Under the pieces are notes generated by a model, which was given only the letters and a program-made list of their open reading frames with translations, ran no database searches and was not told where the DNA came from. 14,899 bases of DNA from Candidatus Poseidoniaceae archaeon. GTDB lineage: Archaea; Thermoplasmatota; Poseidoniia; Poseidoniales; Poseidoniaceae. Position numbers and translations under genes: made by a program. How positions within the stretch are numbered: the stretch's first letter is position 1; each line of letters begins with the position of its first letter. Location of the stretch: contig JAPKCL010000039.1 in NCBI GenBank assembly GCA_028822955.1, forward strand, positions 1 to 14,899. The letters run 5' to 3'. This document shows, piece after piece, positions 6,802 to 13,569 of the stretch.

Positions 6802-7941
6802 ATGGCGAGTCATGTAGCGAGTTTACGTGGCTGGCATCCAGCATTGGCTCGGGCGGAAATCTCTGCACTGCTCCCTCATGCCAAACTGATTCGACTTGCA
6901 TCTCGTCGATTGGTTCGTCTTGAAGGTGAACTGTCACTCGCCCAAATGCAAGCTGCTGTTGAATGTGCAAGTGGGTGTCAAGCCTTACTGGTCGATGCAA
7001 TTGTTTGGGAGCATGAAGAAGATACTTCGTCCTTTATCGAACAGATGAAGACCTATATCGACACCTATCCACGTACAGGTTCAGTAGCCGTGCGACCGAT
7101 GAAACATGAAGGGAAAATGGCCGGAGTAAGCAGTCGAGACTTGGCAAGAAAAATAGGTGGAATCCTTTCTTCTCAAGAGTATTCAATTGATTTGGAATCT
7201 CCTGAACATCGCATCGGAATGGTACTTGATGCCAGTGCAGGAATCATTGCCTGTGGTTGGATGGTTGGTTCGGGAGATGATTCTGACGGAATTACTTCTC
7301 GACGTGCAACGGACCGACCGTTCTTCAAACCTGTCAGTCTTGACCCTCGCCTTGCCCGTTTGGCCGTCAATGTGGCATCAGGTCCTCGCGACAAAGGCGC
7401 GACCCTCGACCTCATGACTGGAACAGGTGGTTTTGTCTTGGAAGCAGCACTGTCAGGACGTGAAACATACGGCGTTGACCTCGACCCTTTGATGATTGAG
7501 GGAGCACGGCAGAACCTCGATTGGGCCATGCCAGACTCCGATGCACACTTACTGTTAGGTGACGCGACACGATTACCACAAATCATCCCTCCAGATGCGC
7601 ATCATCGAATCTGTGGTTTTGTACTCGATCCGCCGTATGGTCGGAATTCTCAAGGTTCCCTTGACCATGCTGAATTGATACGTTCTGTCCTCCAAAGCGC
7701 TCGAATGGTTGCTGCTTCCAACGCTGATTTAGTGTTGATTTTACCAATGCATCCTTTCGGTGAACTTCCAGACGAGGCCCTTGAAGTCGATGCTTCGGTC
7801 GAACTGCTTCATGGTCAATGGGATGATATTCAATCAACCTTTACTGAAACAGGATGGCGAATCAACCAACGTTGGGTTGAACATGTTCACGCCAGTTTAG
7901 GCCGACTCATTCTTCACGCAACAATTGTTCCTCAAGATTGA
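6802..7941 (+). CDS. trmG10: tRNA (guanine10-N2)-methyltransferase, archaeal Trm-G10 family
   Basis: The enzyme makes N2-methyl- and N2,N2-dimethylguanosine at G10 in the D-arm of tRNAs, using S-adenosylmethionine. An N-terminal THUMP RNA-binding region includes the SVAVRP...SSRDLARKIGG stretch (94-120). It is followed by the linker RPFFKPVSLDPRLARLAVN (172-190) typical of this family, SAM motif I DLMTGTGGF (203-211), an acidic GVDLDP (224-229), and the N2-guanine motif IV DPPYG (276-280). The GWHPALARAEISALL stretch (10-24) is the family's N-terminal signature. With the ATG at 6802 it sits where relatives have it. The gene has 379 codons. An in-frame GTG at 6751 would add 17 residues but leaves no room for a promoter. 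The last 35 bases overlap the convergent YkgJ-like gene. The relative Trm11 is another reading, but the motif spacing and archaeal context favour Trm-G10. Confidence 0.93.
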   Translation: MASHVASLRGWHPALARAEISALLPHAKLIRLASRRLVRLEGELSLAQMQAAVECASGCQALLVDAIVWEHEEDTSSFIEQMKTYIDTYPRTGSVAVRPMKHEGKMAGVSSRDLARKIGGILSSQEYSIDLESPEHRIGMVLDASAGIIACGWMVGSGDDSDGITSRRATDRPFFKPVSLDPRLARLAVNVASGPRDKGATLDLMTGTGGFVLEAALSGRETYGVDLDPLMIEGARQNLDWAMPDSDAHLLLGDATRLPQIIPPDAHHRICGFVLDPPYGRNSQGSLDHAELIRSVLQSARMVAASNADLVLILPMHPFGELPDEALEVDASVELLHGQWDDIQSTFTETGWRINQRWVEHVHASLGRLILHATIVPQD

Positions 7942-8311
7942 GGAGAATGATAGCATCTTCTTCTGTTGGTTCAGGGAATTGTGCTTTGTGAGGGCATCCT
8001 TCATCGAGGATCGCCTTATCTTTGTGATTCAACACATTTGGATAGGTACGGCAACCCTGTGGTCGGACTTCGTACACTGAGCACATTCCTTCCGCATTGA
8101 TATCGGCAGACGAAGTTAACAAAAACACACAAGCGCGTGTCGTTTCATCATTGAGAAGTGTAAGAATGCCATTATTACGCCAAGAAAAGTCCTCGACAGC
8201 CATTCCAGTTCGGCGTGTGAGAAGGGAAGCCTCTGCCTTCGTCAGTGGCATAGTTGTCTCGCGACAACAGGCGGAGCATCCCGTTGGAATACACGGTAGA
8301 GAGCGCGCCAT
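7907..8311 (-). CDS. YkgJ-like CxxCC-family metal-cluster protein
   Basis: This 134-residue protein has the cysteine pattern of the YkgJ / Fe-S-cluster or zinc-binding CxxCC family. C7, C12, C15 and C16 lie in a CIPTGCSACC block, C61 stands alone, C77 and C87 frame the hallmark CSVYEVRPQGCRTYP, and C106 comes last. Eight cysteines in such a small protein argue for metal or cluster binding. The family is widespread and its biochemical role is mostly unknown. The ATG at 8311 puts the first cysteine at position 7, as in relatives. A TTG 14 codons upstream is also open. The gene lies head-to-head with the tRNA gene, and its 3' end overlaps the methyltransferase gene antisense by 35 bases. Confidence 0.88.
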   Translation of the reverse strand: MARSLPCIPTGCSACCRETTMPLTKAEASLLTRRTGMAVEDFSWRNNGILTLLNDETTRACVFLLTSSADINAEGMCSVYEVRPQGCRTYPNVLNHKDKAILDEGCPHKAQFPEPTEEDAIILLNLEEQLLREE

Positions 8312-8366
8312 ATACGAGCCAATCCTTCCGCCTTCTTCAAGAAGGGGGGGCAACTCGGCAGGTTAA

Positions 8367-8440
8367 GGGCGATTAGGGTAGCCTGGATATCCTGACGGGC
8401 TTCGAACCCGTCGACGCGGGTTCGAATCCTGCATCGCCCA
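8367..8440 (+). tRNA. tRNA-Arg (anticodon UCG)
   Basis: A complete 74-base cloverleaf can be folded by hand. The acceptor stem GGGCGAT (8367-8373) pairs perfectly with ATCGCCC (8433-8439), and the discriminator base is A8440. The D-arm is 8376-8393 with the GG of the loop at 8385-8386. The anticodon stem ACGGG/CCCGT (8395-8399/8407-8411) carries the loop CTTCGAA, giving anticodon TCG at 8402-8404, which reads CGA (and other CGN) codons. The T-arm GCGGG-TTCGAAT-CCTGC (8416-8432) has one G-U pair. The variable loop is short, there is no intron, and the CCA end is not encoded. A TATATA-like CATATAC at 8309-8315 could serve as its promoter, with a 5' leader removed by RNase P. Confidence 0.95.
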
Positions 8441-8500
8441 CTGATTAGGAGCCCCTGAGGGTATAAACTCCATGTCGTCCAATGATTCCTAAAATACTGG

Positions 8501-8511
8501 GATAATTTTAA
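8501..8511 (+). promoter_or_regulatory. TATA-like box for the SAP-domain gene
   Basis: GATAATTTTA is centred about 29 bases before the ATG at 8535, with no Shine-Dalgarno in front of that ATG, again suggesting a leaderless mRNA. A second AT-rich element, GTATAAAC at 8460-8467 just after the tRNA, is farther away and less likely. The 94 bases between the tRNA and the gene hold nothing else I can support. Confidence 0.4.
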
Positions 8512-8534
8512 GACGCTGTGAGAGAGTTTTGTCC

Positions 8535-9065
8535 ATGGACGATTTGCAATCACTCACCGTTCTTGAACTGAAAGAAATATTAAGAGGTCAAGGCAAAAAA
8601 ATTTCTGGGACAAAAAAAGAACTGATTCTCAGGCTAAAAAAAGATGTAGAGGAAAAGTATCTCAGCCTTGATGATGGTTCTACACCTGTTGAGGAAACTG
8701 AATCCAACTCGGCCCTCAAGAAACAAATTCCTTGTAAAAAATGCTTTCAAATATTGAATCTCCCTGAAGATTATGAGGGGAAAGTGGAGTGCCCGAAATG
8801 TCAACATAGCTTCATTCGAATACTTCCACATCCACTGAAATTGGACTCACTTTTAAGACCACTTCTTTTCCTCACAATCGCCGCTTTTGTTGCTGCCATT
8901 CTCTCATTTATGGCCTCTTGGTCATTTGACACCGGCGTTCCTTATGGGGGCTATGGTTTTGCTCTTGTTACTTTCGTCAGTATGGCAGTAGGTTGCTTTT
9001 TTGGACTACTATCGCTTATTTTAATTTTCCTTGAAAGCCAGAATAAATCTCGTTCAAGGAGTTAA
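8535..9065 (+). CDS. SAP-domain and zinc-ribbon membrane protein, 176 aa
   Basis: Three parts are visible in order. Residues 5-37 form a SAP-like helix-extended-loop-helix (LTVLELKEILRGQGKKISG then KKELILRLKK), a fold that usually binds nucleic acid. An acidic linker (38-60) leads to a zinc ribbon made by CKKC (67-70) and CPKC (86-89). Two hydrophobic helices follow (about 108-130 and 141-166), ending in a basic Ser/Arg/Lys tail that would stay in the cytosol. The N-terminal half is therefore probably cytosolic and tethered to the membrane. Function is unknown. Tethering of DNA, or use of the SAP fold for protein contact, are both possible. The ATG at 8535 is chosen over a TTG two codons earlier. 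The AT-rich 250-base gap that follows separates it from the next gene. Confidence 0.85.
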   Translation: MDDLQSLTVLELKEILRGQGKKISGTKKELILRLKKDVEEKYLSLDDGSTPVEETESNSALKKQIPCKKCFQILNLPEDYEGKVECPKCQHSFIRILPHPLKLDSLLRPLLFLTIAAFVAAILSFMASWSFDTGVPYGGYGFALVTFVSMAVGCFFGLLSLILIFLESQNKSRSRS

Positions 9066-9315
9066 TACCTCGCCATTCACCGTTCATAAACACGACAAAT
9101 CATTGCTATTTTGACCCAGTTAAATTATGGTAATTGATAAGAATTGTTAAGTTTCCAATTCCGGTAAAGATTGTTTATCCACGCAGCGACTAAAGCCCCA
9201 CTGCTCATCAAAATAATCAATATTGTAAAATACAGTCGAATCACTTAGCTGAACAATCAAGCAAAGAGGAACTGATAAGAACAACTCGAATACACCGGCA
9301 ATTAGGGGAATAAAA
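9066..9315. other. AT-rich 250-base intergenic region without a supported gene
   Basis: Nothing convincing is encoded here. A minus-strand frame is open across it, but all its start codons lie inside the next gene, so it would have to overlap that gene's 5' end. The region ends in AGGGGA (9304-9309), a Shine-Dalgarno six bases before the ATG of the pseudouridine synthase. AT-rich stretches such as 9211-9235 could hold that gene's promoter. Confidence 0.5.
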
Positions 9316-10077
9316 ATGAAACTTCGACTCCACCAATTTCTTTCAAAATGCGGTGAGTTTTCATCGAAAGAAGAAGTCAAACAAGCCATTTGGAGTGGCG
9401 ATGTTACAGTGAACGATTCGATTGTCAAGCATATTGCCTATGAATTCAATCCGGCCAAGCGCACTGTAAAGTACCGTGGCGAAGAATTGTTTCTCCCTTC
9501 CAACGATGTCTACTTCGTCCTCAACAAACCTTCTGGATGTATTTGCTCCCGCCTTAATTCACAAGAACTCGAACTCAACAAAACATCTGTCTACGAACTC
9601 TTTCGAGATGCTGTCGAGCCTTCGATTTACGAATCTTTAGTCACTGTTGGGCGACTCGATGAAGACACAACTGGTTTGTTATTGGTTACTACTGACGGCA
9701 AATTGGTTCATTCAGTGACCGATCCGCAGAAGAATATCAAGAAAACATATCGTGTAAAGACTCAGGAAGCAATTACTGAACTTCAACTTGAGTCAATCCG
9801 CCAAGGCGTTGATGTCTCAGTCACTGAATATGGTTCGTTAGAAGAGTTTCAAACACGCCCAGCAACCATCGAACTGGAAAGTGCCATTTGTGCAGTTCTG
9901 ACTATTGACGAGGGTAAGAAAAGGCAAATCCGTAGAATGTTTACAACTCTTGGAAACCATGTCAATCATTTACACCGACTATCGACAGAAGGAATTGTGC
10001 TGAAGGAATACGGCCTTGAACCGGGTCAATTTTGTACCATCACGCGTGAAGAAATCAACAGTGCCTTGTTCTCTTGA
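9316..10077 (+). CDS. Pseudouridine synthase, RsuA/RluB/E/F family
   Basis: The protein isomerises a uridine in rRNA (or another RNA) to pseudouridine. An S4 RNA-binding domain occupies residues 1-45 (MKLRLHQFLSKCGEFSSKEE, then GDVTVND). The catalytic domain has the entry VLNKPSG (68-74), motif II GRLDEDTTGLLL (112-123) with catalytic aspartate D115, KKTYRV (142-147), and the C-terminal DEGKKRQIRRM (198-208) that marks this family apart from TruA, TruB and RluA types. The length of 253 is typical. The S4 domain and sequence are of bacterial type. Archaea mostly rely on box H/ACA RNPs for rRNA pseudouridylation, so this is likely a transferred gene. The rRNA target site cannot be told from sequence. 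A Shine-Dalgarno AGGGGA supports the start. The gene stands alone, with a convergent TPR gene downstream. Confidence 0.93.
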   Translation: MKLRLHQFLSKCGEFSSKEEVKQAIWSGDVTVNDSIVKHIAYEFNPAKRTVKYRGEELFLPSNDVYFVLNKPSGCICSRLNSQELELNKTSVYELFRDAVEPSIYESLVTVGRLDEDTTGLLLVTTDGKLVHSVTDPQKNIKKTYRVKTQEAITELQLESIRQGVDVSVTEYGSLEEFQTRPATIELESAICAVLTIDEGKKRQIRRMFTTLGNHVNHLHRLSTEGIVLKEYGLEPGQFCTITREEINSALFS

Positions 10078-10222
10078 ACATTTTCTGTATGTTTTGAGAG
10101 TATCACGCTTTGACTTTTTACGAGGAACAAATGAACGGCAAAAACCGACCAAGAATGTATCCTTTAATTGCGACAGGACTGAATAATTAAGACCACTCAC
10201 TGTTTCCAAAGCAATGGAGATT
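10078..10222. terminator. Convergent 3' region with T-rich tracts
   Basis: After the pseudouridine synthase stop the plus strand has repeated short T tracts (within 10079-10097 and TTTTT at 10115-10119). On the minus strand, downstream of the TPR gene, there is TTTTT opposite 10140-10144. Archaeal RNA polymerase stops at such T tracts without needing a hairpin, so both transcripts probably end here. A 19-codon frame at 10131-10190 with GAGGAA in front of its ATG is also present but has no other support. Confidence 0.4.
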
Positions 10223-11656
10223 TCAGTAGCCATTCTCTTGTAACCAACCGGTTACTGGAATATTATTACTGCGTAAGACTGCGGCTGCTTCGGTCAGGAG
10301 TTTTTGTCGACGCGGCAAGTTTTGTTGCTGTTCAGCAATTGCTGCTAATTGCACCAACGCATCTGCATGCCCTTCGTGGTCATTAACTGTTTTAGCAAGT
10401 CGTAAACTCATTTCGAATTTTTCTCCTGCCTTTTCCAATTGATTACTGTACAGAAGCGTATTTCCAATGTTAAACTGTGCAATCCCTTCTCCTTGCCGGT
10501 CTCCAAGTTGTTTCATGATGGTGAGAGATTCATTGAAGTAACGTTCCGCTTCAACAAATTGGTCTTGTTCTTCGAAAAAGACCCCCAAGAGATTCAGTGT
10601 ATCCGATTGACCTCGTAGATCAGAAAGTTTCTTCTTCATCTTTAATGCCATTTTGTACAACCGCTCAGCCTCGACTAAGTCACCTCGTTGTTTGGCTTGT
10701 GATGCAAGTTGTATGTGGGAGAATGCTTCTCCTCTCCGGTCACCTATTTGCCTCTTAATTGCCACGCTCTCGTTCGTCAAACGTTGGGCGTCACTGGTAT
10801 TTCCCAGATGTTCAGCAACAGTTGAAAGGTTGGCGAGAATAATTGCTTCACCTTCCAAATCTTTTTGCTTTCGTTTGATGATTAAGCCTTGTCGATAATG
10901 AAGTTGGGCCGCTTGGTAATCTTTCTTCGCTTCTAAAATATTTCCAAGTCCGATGAGTGCTATGGCCACGCCATTTTCATCAGTGTGTTCTTCTTTGATT
11001 TTCAATGCTTGAGAAAACAGGTGTTGAGCTTGGTCGTATTCATTACCAATCAATGCGAGGTTGGCCATGGCAAGGATTACGTCCGCTTCTCCGTTTTTAT
11101 CGCCCAATTCTAATTTCATTGCCTGAGCATCCCGAAAGACAGAGTATGCTTTAGGTGCATCTCCTTGATTGAGTGAGACATACCCGATATTGATCATGGC
11201 ATCTGCTTCTCCGCTCCGGTTGGATTCTTCTCTAAATGTATCGAGTGCACGTTGATAGTATTCCATTGCCGCTTGATACCGGCCAGTCAACCGCGCAGCA
11301 TTTCCGAGTTTCAAATCAGTTGAGCCCTGTATCTTCACACCCCTGGAAGTAAGTTCATCACCTGCTTTCAAGAGATTTTTAACATTCGACATCTGTTGGT
11401 TTGATGGGCTTGAGGTTTGAATATTTCCAACAAAACCAATTTGTTCAAGCGCCAATACCATTGCTTTCGCCATGTCTTCAGGACTGTTTTGAACAATTGT
11501 TTGAGAAGTCAAATTACCCATAATCACGCTGTCAACTATTTTTTGTTGAGTGTAGACATTTGCTCCTGATGTATGTTGGGTTTGCGTGCCAACTGGGACC
11601 CATTCAGAACCGGTCCATTCCGATTGTCCATCTGGGCTAAGTGTACGGTCCTCCAT
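10223..11656 (-). CDS. Tetratricopeptide-repeat protein with about nine TPRs
   Basis: Residues 110-470 are about nine consecutive 40-residue TPR units of the kinesin-light-chain/LGN kind. Each carries a G-x-A/Y pattern in helix A, an A-x-x-x-Y/F in helix B, and a GDRxGEA-type linker before the next unit, giving a right-handed helical solenoid for protein binding. No transmembrane helix or signal peptide is seen, so it should be cytosolic. The first 80 residues are different. A short Trp motif, SPDGQSEWTGSEWVPV (7-22), is followed by a VDSVIMGNLTSQTIVQN stretch (41-57) that looks like alternating beta strands, then a short helix. It is divergent from the VWA gene over 128 bases, so the two may be co-regulated. 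There is no catalytic domain. It is probably a scaffold or sensor, partner unknown. Confidence 0.9.
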   Translation of the reverse strand: MEDRTLSPDGQSEWTGSEWVPVGTQTQHTSGANVYTQQKIVDSVIMGNLTSQTIVQNSPEDMAKAMVLALEQIGFVGNIQTSSPSNQQMSNVKNLLKAGDELTSRGVKIQGSTDLKLGNAARLTGRYQAAMEYYQRALDTFREESNRSGEADAMINIGYVSLNQGDAPKAYSVFRDAQAMKLELGDKNGEADVILAMANLALIGNEYDQAQHLFSQALKIKEEHTDENGVAIALIGLGNILEAKKDYQAAQLHYRQGLIIKRKQKDLEGEAIILANLSTVAEHLGNTSDAQRLTNESVAIKRQIGDRRGEAFSHIQLASQAKQRGDLVEAERLYKMALKMKKKLSDLRGQSDTLNLLGVFFEEQDQFVEAERYFNESLTIMKQLGDRQGEGIAQFNIGNTLLYSNQLEKAGEKFEMSLRLAKTVNDHEGHADALVQLAAIAEQQQNLPRRQKLLTEAAAVLRSNNIPVTGWLQENGY

Positions 11657-11784
11657 GAATTCGACTGGAGGTGTTCGACTATCTAACTATTGTTTCAATT
11701 TCAATTCTTAATAATATGGGATATGTGTAAGTACTGTTAAATGATACATCAAGGACAATTATAATCACACGGAGGGGCTTCAAC
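11657..11784. promoter_or_regulatory. Shared divergent promoter region of the TPR and VWA genes
   Basis: These 128 AT-rich bases separate the two start codons. They contain TTAATAATATGG (11708-11719) and ACAATTATAATC (11755-11766), both TATA-like. On the plus strand GGAGGGG (11771-11777) is a strong Shine-Dalgarno seven bases before the VWA start at 11785, so this mRNA has a leader, unlike several neighbours. I see no clear operator repeat. Confidence 0.45.
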
Positions 11785-13503
11785 ATGGTTAAAATTGCAA
11801 TTTATGTCGATACCTCGGGTTCTATGAATGAACGCATTTACGGTGAAATGGATGAAGGTTTCAGTGGAGATTCGGCTTCTATCTTCCGTAAAATAGCGCG
11901 AAGTATGGGTCTTAAAGGACGTGTCAAAAAACACTTAGTTGCCAAAGCAATGTGGGAGAACCTCGTCCCGACTTTCAAAGACCGTCAAACCAAAGTTTCA
12001 ACGATTAACAGCAGAGGACGTTCTCGAATCCTTGCACCACTCGATTTCCGAAGCCATGAAGATTTGTACAAAATCAAATTCCCAAAGCCGTTCGGAGGCA
12101 CCTATCTCTGGAAATTTTTAGTCGAAGAAGCAGAAGAACTTGCCAAAGACAGTGTTGATTGGTTATTTTTCTTAATCAGTGATGGTATGGACATGAGTTC
12201 CCCGCCGCCATTTAACGGAGTTCACGGCTTTCAGCCTTGTATCCAAGCAATCAAGCAAATCGGTATCGATGTCGAATTTCATATTATCGGCCTAGGATTG
12301 CCTGATGATTCTGTCAATGTATTCCGTCAAGTAAGTGGCGCAAGCGGTGGCTCTTTTGTCAACATTGTCGAAGCGGGAGACGATGTCGAACAAGCGGTTG
12401 AGGAAGTTGGAGGCGCACTTGAAGAATCTTTGAACCCGATTGCGCGTATGGCAAGTCGGCAAAGAAGGCAACAGGAATATCTGGAATCTCGACAAGATGG
12501 CGACCTTGAAATTACAACCGAAGCTCCACCATCAGCAGCCTACACCGGTTATACTTACGGTGCCCTCACCATTGAAAACACCAATCCTGAACAAACATCA
12601 CAATGGCAAAATGATCTACTTCGGATACGCGGTGATGAGAAAATTGAAAATATCCAAGCCTACGAAAATTGGGTTTCAATGCGTTCGACTCCAATGTTTT
12701 CTGACACACCAGGGATACCAATCGATTCATGGGCGCTTTCAGCAGATGATGTTACACAGATTGCCAGTCTGAAAATTGATAACCTCTTTACATTCCTTTC
12801 TCAAATCCGTAGATCTGATGTTCCTATCGAGAATAGGCGAATCATTGTTCGAGGCGATAATATTTCGAATACATTATTGGATACGCTTTCCAATTCTGGT
12901 GCACGAGTCGTCATTTATCCGGAAGAATTACCACCACCGCCACCGCCGGAATTGGATGATGAAAAGTGGGAGCGGAATGAATACGACTTCAATGATAATC
13001 CTACCCACGAGTGGGAAATATACCCTCATTTAGGGACGAGTAAAGCACGATTTTCAGTTGTTGTCGACCCACCGATGTATCCGGATTATGTCGAGAAACT
13101 TTCTGCAGCCTTTGTTCGAAAGAACCTTGTCGCAGAATTAGAAAGTAAATTACGTCCAATACAACGGTCATATGCTGAAGCGGTGTTCAAGCCTTCATGG
13201 AAGCATTTCAATTTGAATTGGGTGGCTGACGACTGGCCTTCTATGCTTTCTCTTGAATCGAAAGCGGTTGGCGAAGCGTTTTGTGAATCACTCCGTATTG
13301 CGTATATCCAAGTGGTACATGAATGGTTAATGTCACACGGTAATCGGCCGAAATTCGTCTTAGTTCGTCTTTCAAACGAATCGAAATCTCTCGGCCTGCA
13401 CAAGCATCCCTGTTATTTGGAATTCCAGACTCTCATCGCTGACATGTTCCATTATCAAAGTACCAACCTCAACATAAAGAAGCCTCGCGTTGAATATTGG
13501 TGA
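11785..13503 (+). CDS. Von Willebrand factor A domain protein with intact MIDAS
   Basis: The N-terminal 200 residues form a VWA domain. IAIYVDTSGSM gives the DxSxS metal motif (D9, S11, S13), GGTYL supplies the MIDAS threonine T106, and FLISDGMD gives D133, so a divalent-metal adhesion site is complete. Residues about 195-260 are charged linker. Residues about 325-380 look like a small alpha/beta fold (RRIIVRGDNI, then ARVVIYPEE), followed by a run of six prolines (383-388) and an acidic stretch. The last 150 residues are a probably helical region with conserved-looking aromatics (SWKHFNLNWVADDW), which I do not recognise. No signal peptide or membrane helix is seen, so it is probably cytosolic. 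Intracellular VWA proteins often assemble with AAA+ or scaffold partners. None of the former is in the window, but the divergent TPR protein is a candidate partner. Confidence 0.88.
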   Translation: MVKIAIYVDTSGSMNERIYGEMDEGFSGDSASIFRKIARSMGLKGRVKKHLVAKAMWENLVPTFKDRQTKVSTINSRGRSRILAPLDFRSHEDLYKIKFPKPFGGTYLWKFLVEEAEELAKDSVDWLFFLISDGMDMSSPPPFNGVHGFQPCIQAIKQIGIDVEFHIIGLGLPDDSVNVFRQVSGASGGSFVNIVEAGDDVEQAVEEVGGALEESLNPIARMASRQRRQQEYLESRQDGDLEITTEAPPSAAYTGYTYGALTIENTNPEQTSQWQNDLLRIRGDEKIENIQAYENWVSMRSTPMFSDTPGIPIDSWALSADDVTQIASLKIDNLFTFLSQIRRSDVPIENRRIIVRGDNISNTLLDTLSNSGARVVIYPEELPPPPPPELDDEKWERNEYDFNDNPTHEWEIYPHLGTSKARFSVVVDPPMYPDYVEKLSAAFVRKNLVAELESKLRPIQRSYAEAVFKPSWKHFNLNWVADDWPSMLSLESKAVGEAFCESLRIAYIQVVHEWLMSHGNRPKFVLVRLSNESKSLGLHKHPCYLEFQTLIADMFHYQSTNLNIKKPRVEYW

Positions 13504-13569
13504 AGAACCTCCTCGAAAGAGAAGAAACTTACCGATAGCGACATGTACTCCTCGGCACTGGGATGAAGC

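Noticed and set aside
6727..6813. 29-codon N-terminal extension of FEN1
   Set aside because: FEN1 proteins begin with a conserved MG that inserts near the active site. The extension overlaps the divergent promoter and the start of the methyltransferase gene.
7173..7586. Minus-strand 137-codon frame antisense to Trm-G10
   Set aside because: It is fully inside the SAM-binding domain of a well-supported gene, Ser/Arg/Pro-rich as expected for an antisense frame, with no motif.
8394..8412. Alternative anticodon-stem register for the tRNA
   Set aside because: Pairing GACGG with CCGTC leaves a nine-base loop. The register with ACGGG/CCCGT gives the standard seven-base loop with T33, A37 and anticodon TCG.
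9147..9428. Minus-strand 93-codon frame with a hydrophobic middle
   Set aside because: All its possible starts lie inside the pseudouridine synthase S4 domain, there is no Shine-Dalgarno or promoter, and no family resemblance.
10131..10190. 19-codon frame preceded by GAGGAA
   Set aside because: Too short to support from one sequence. It lies in a convergent terminator region and resembles nothing known to me.
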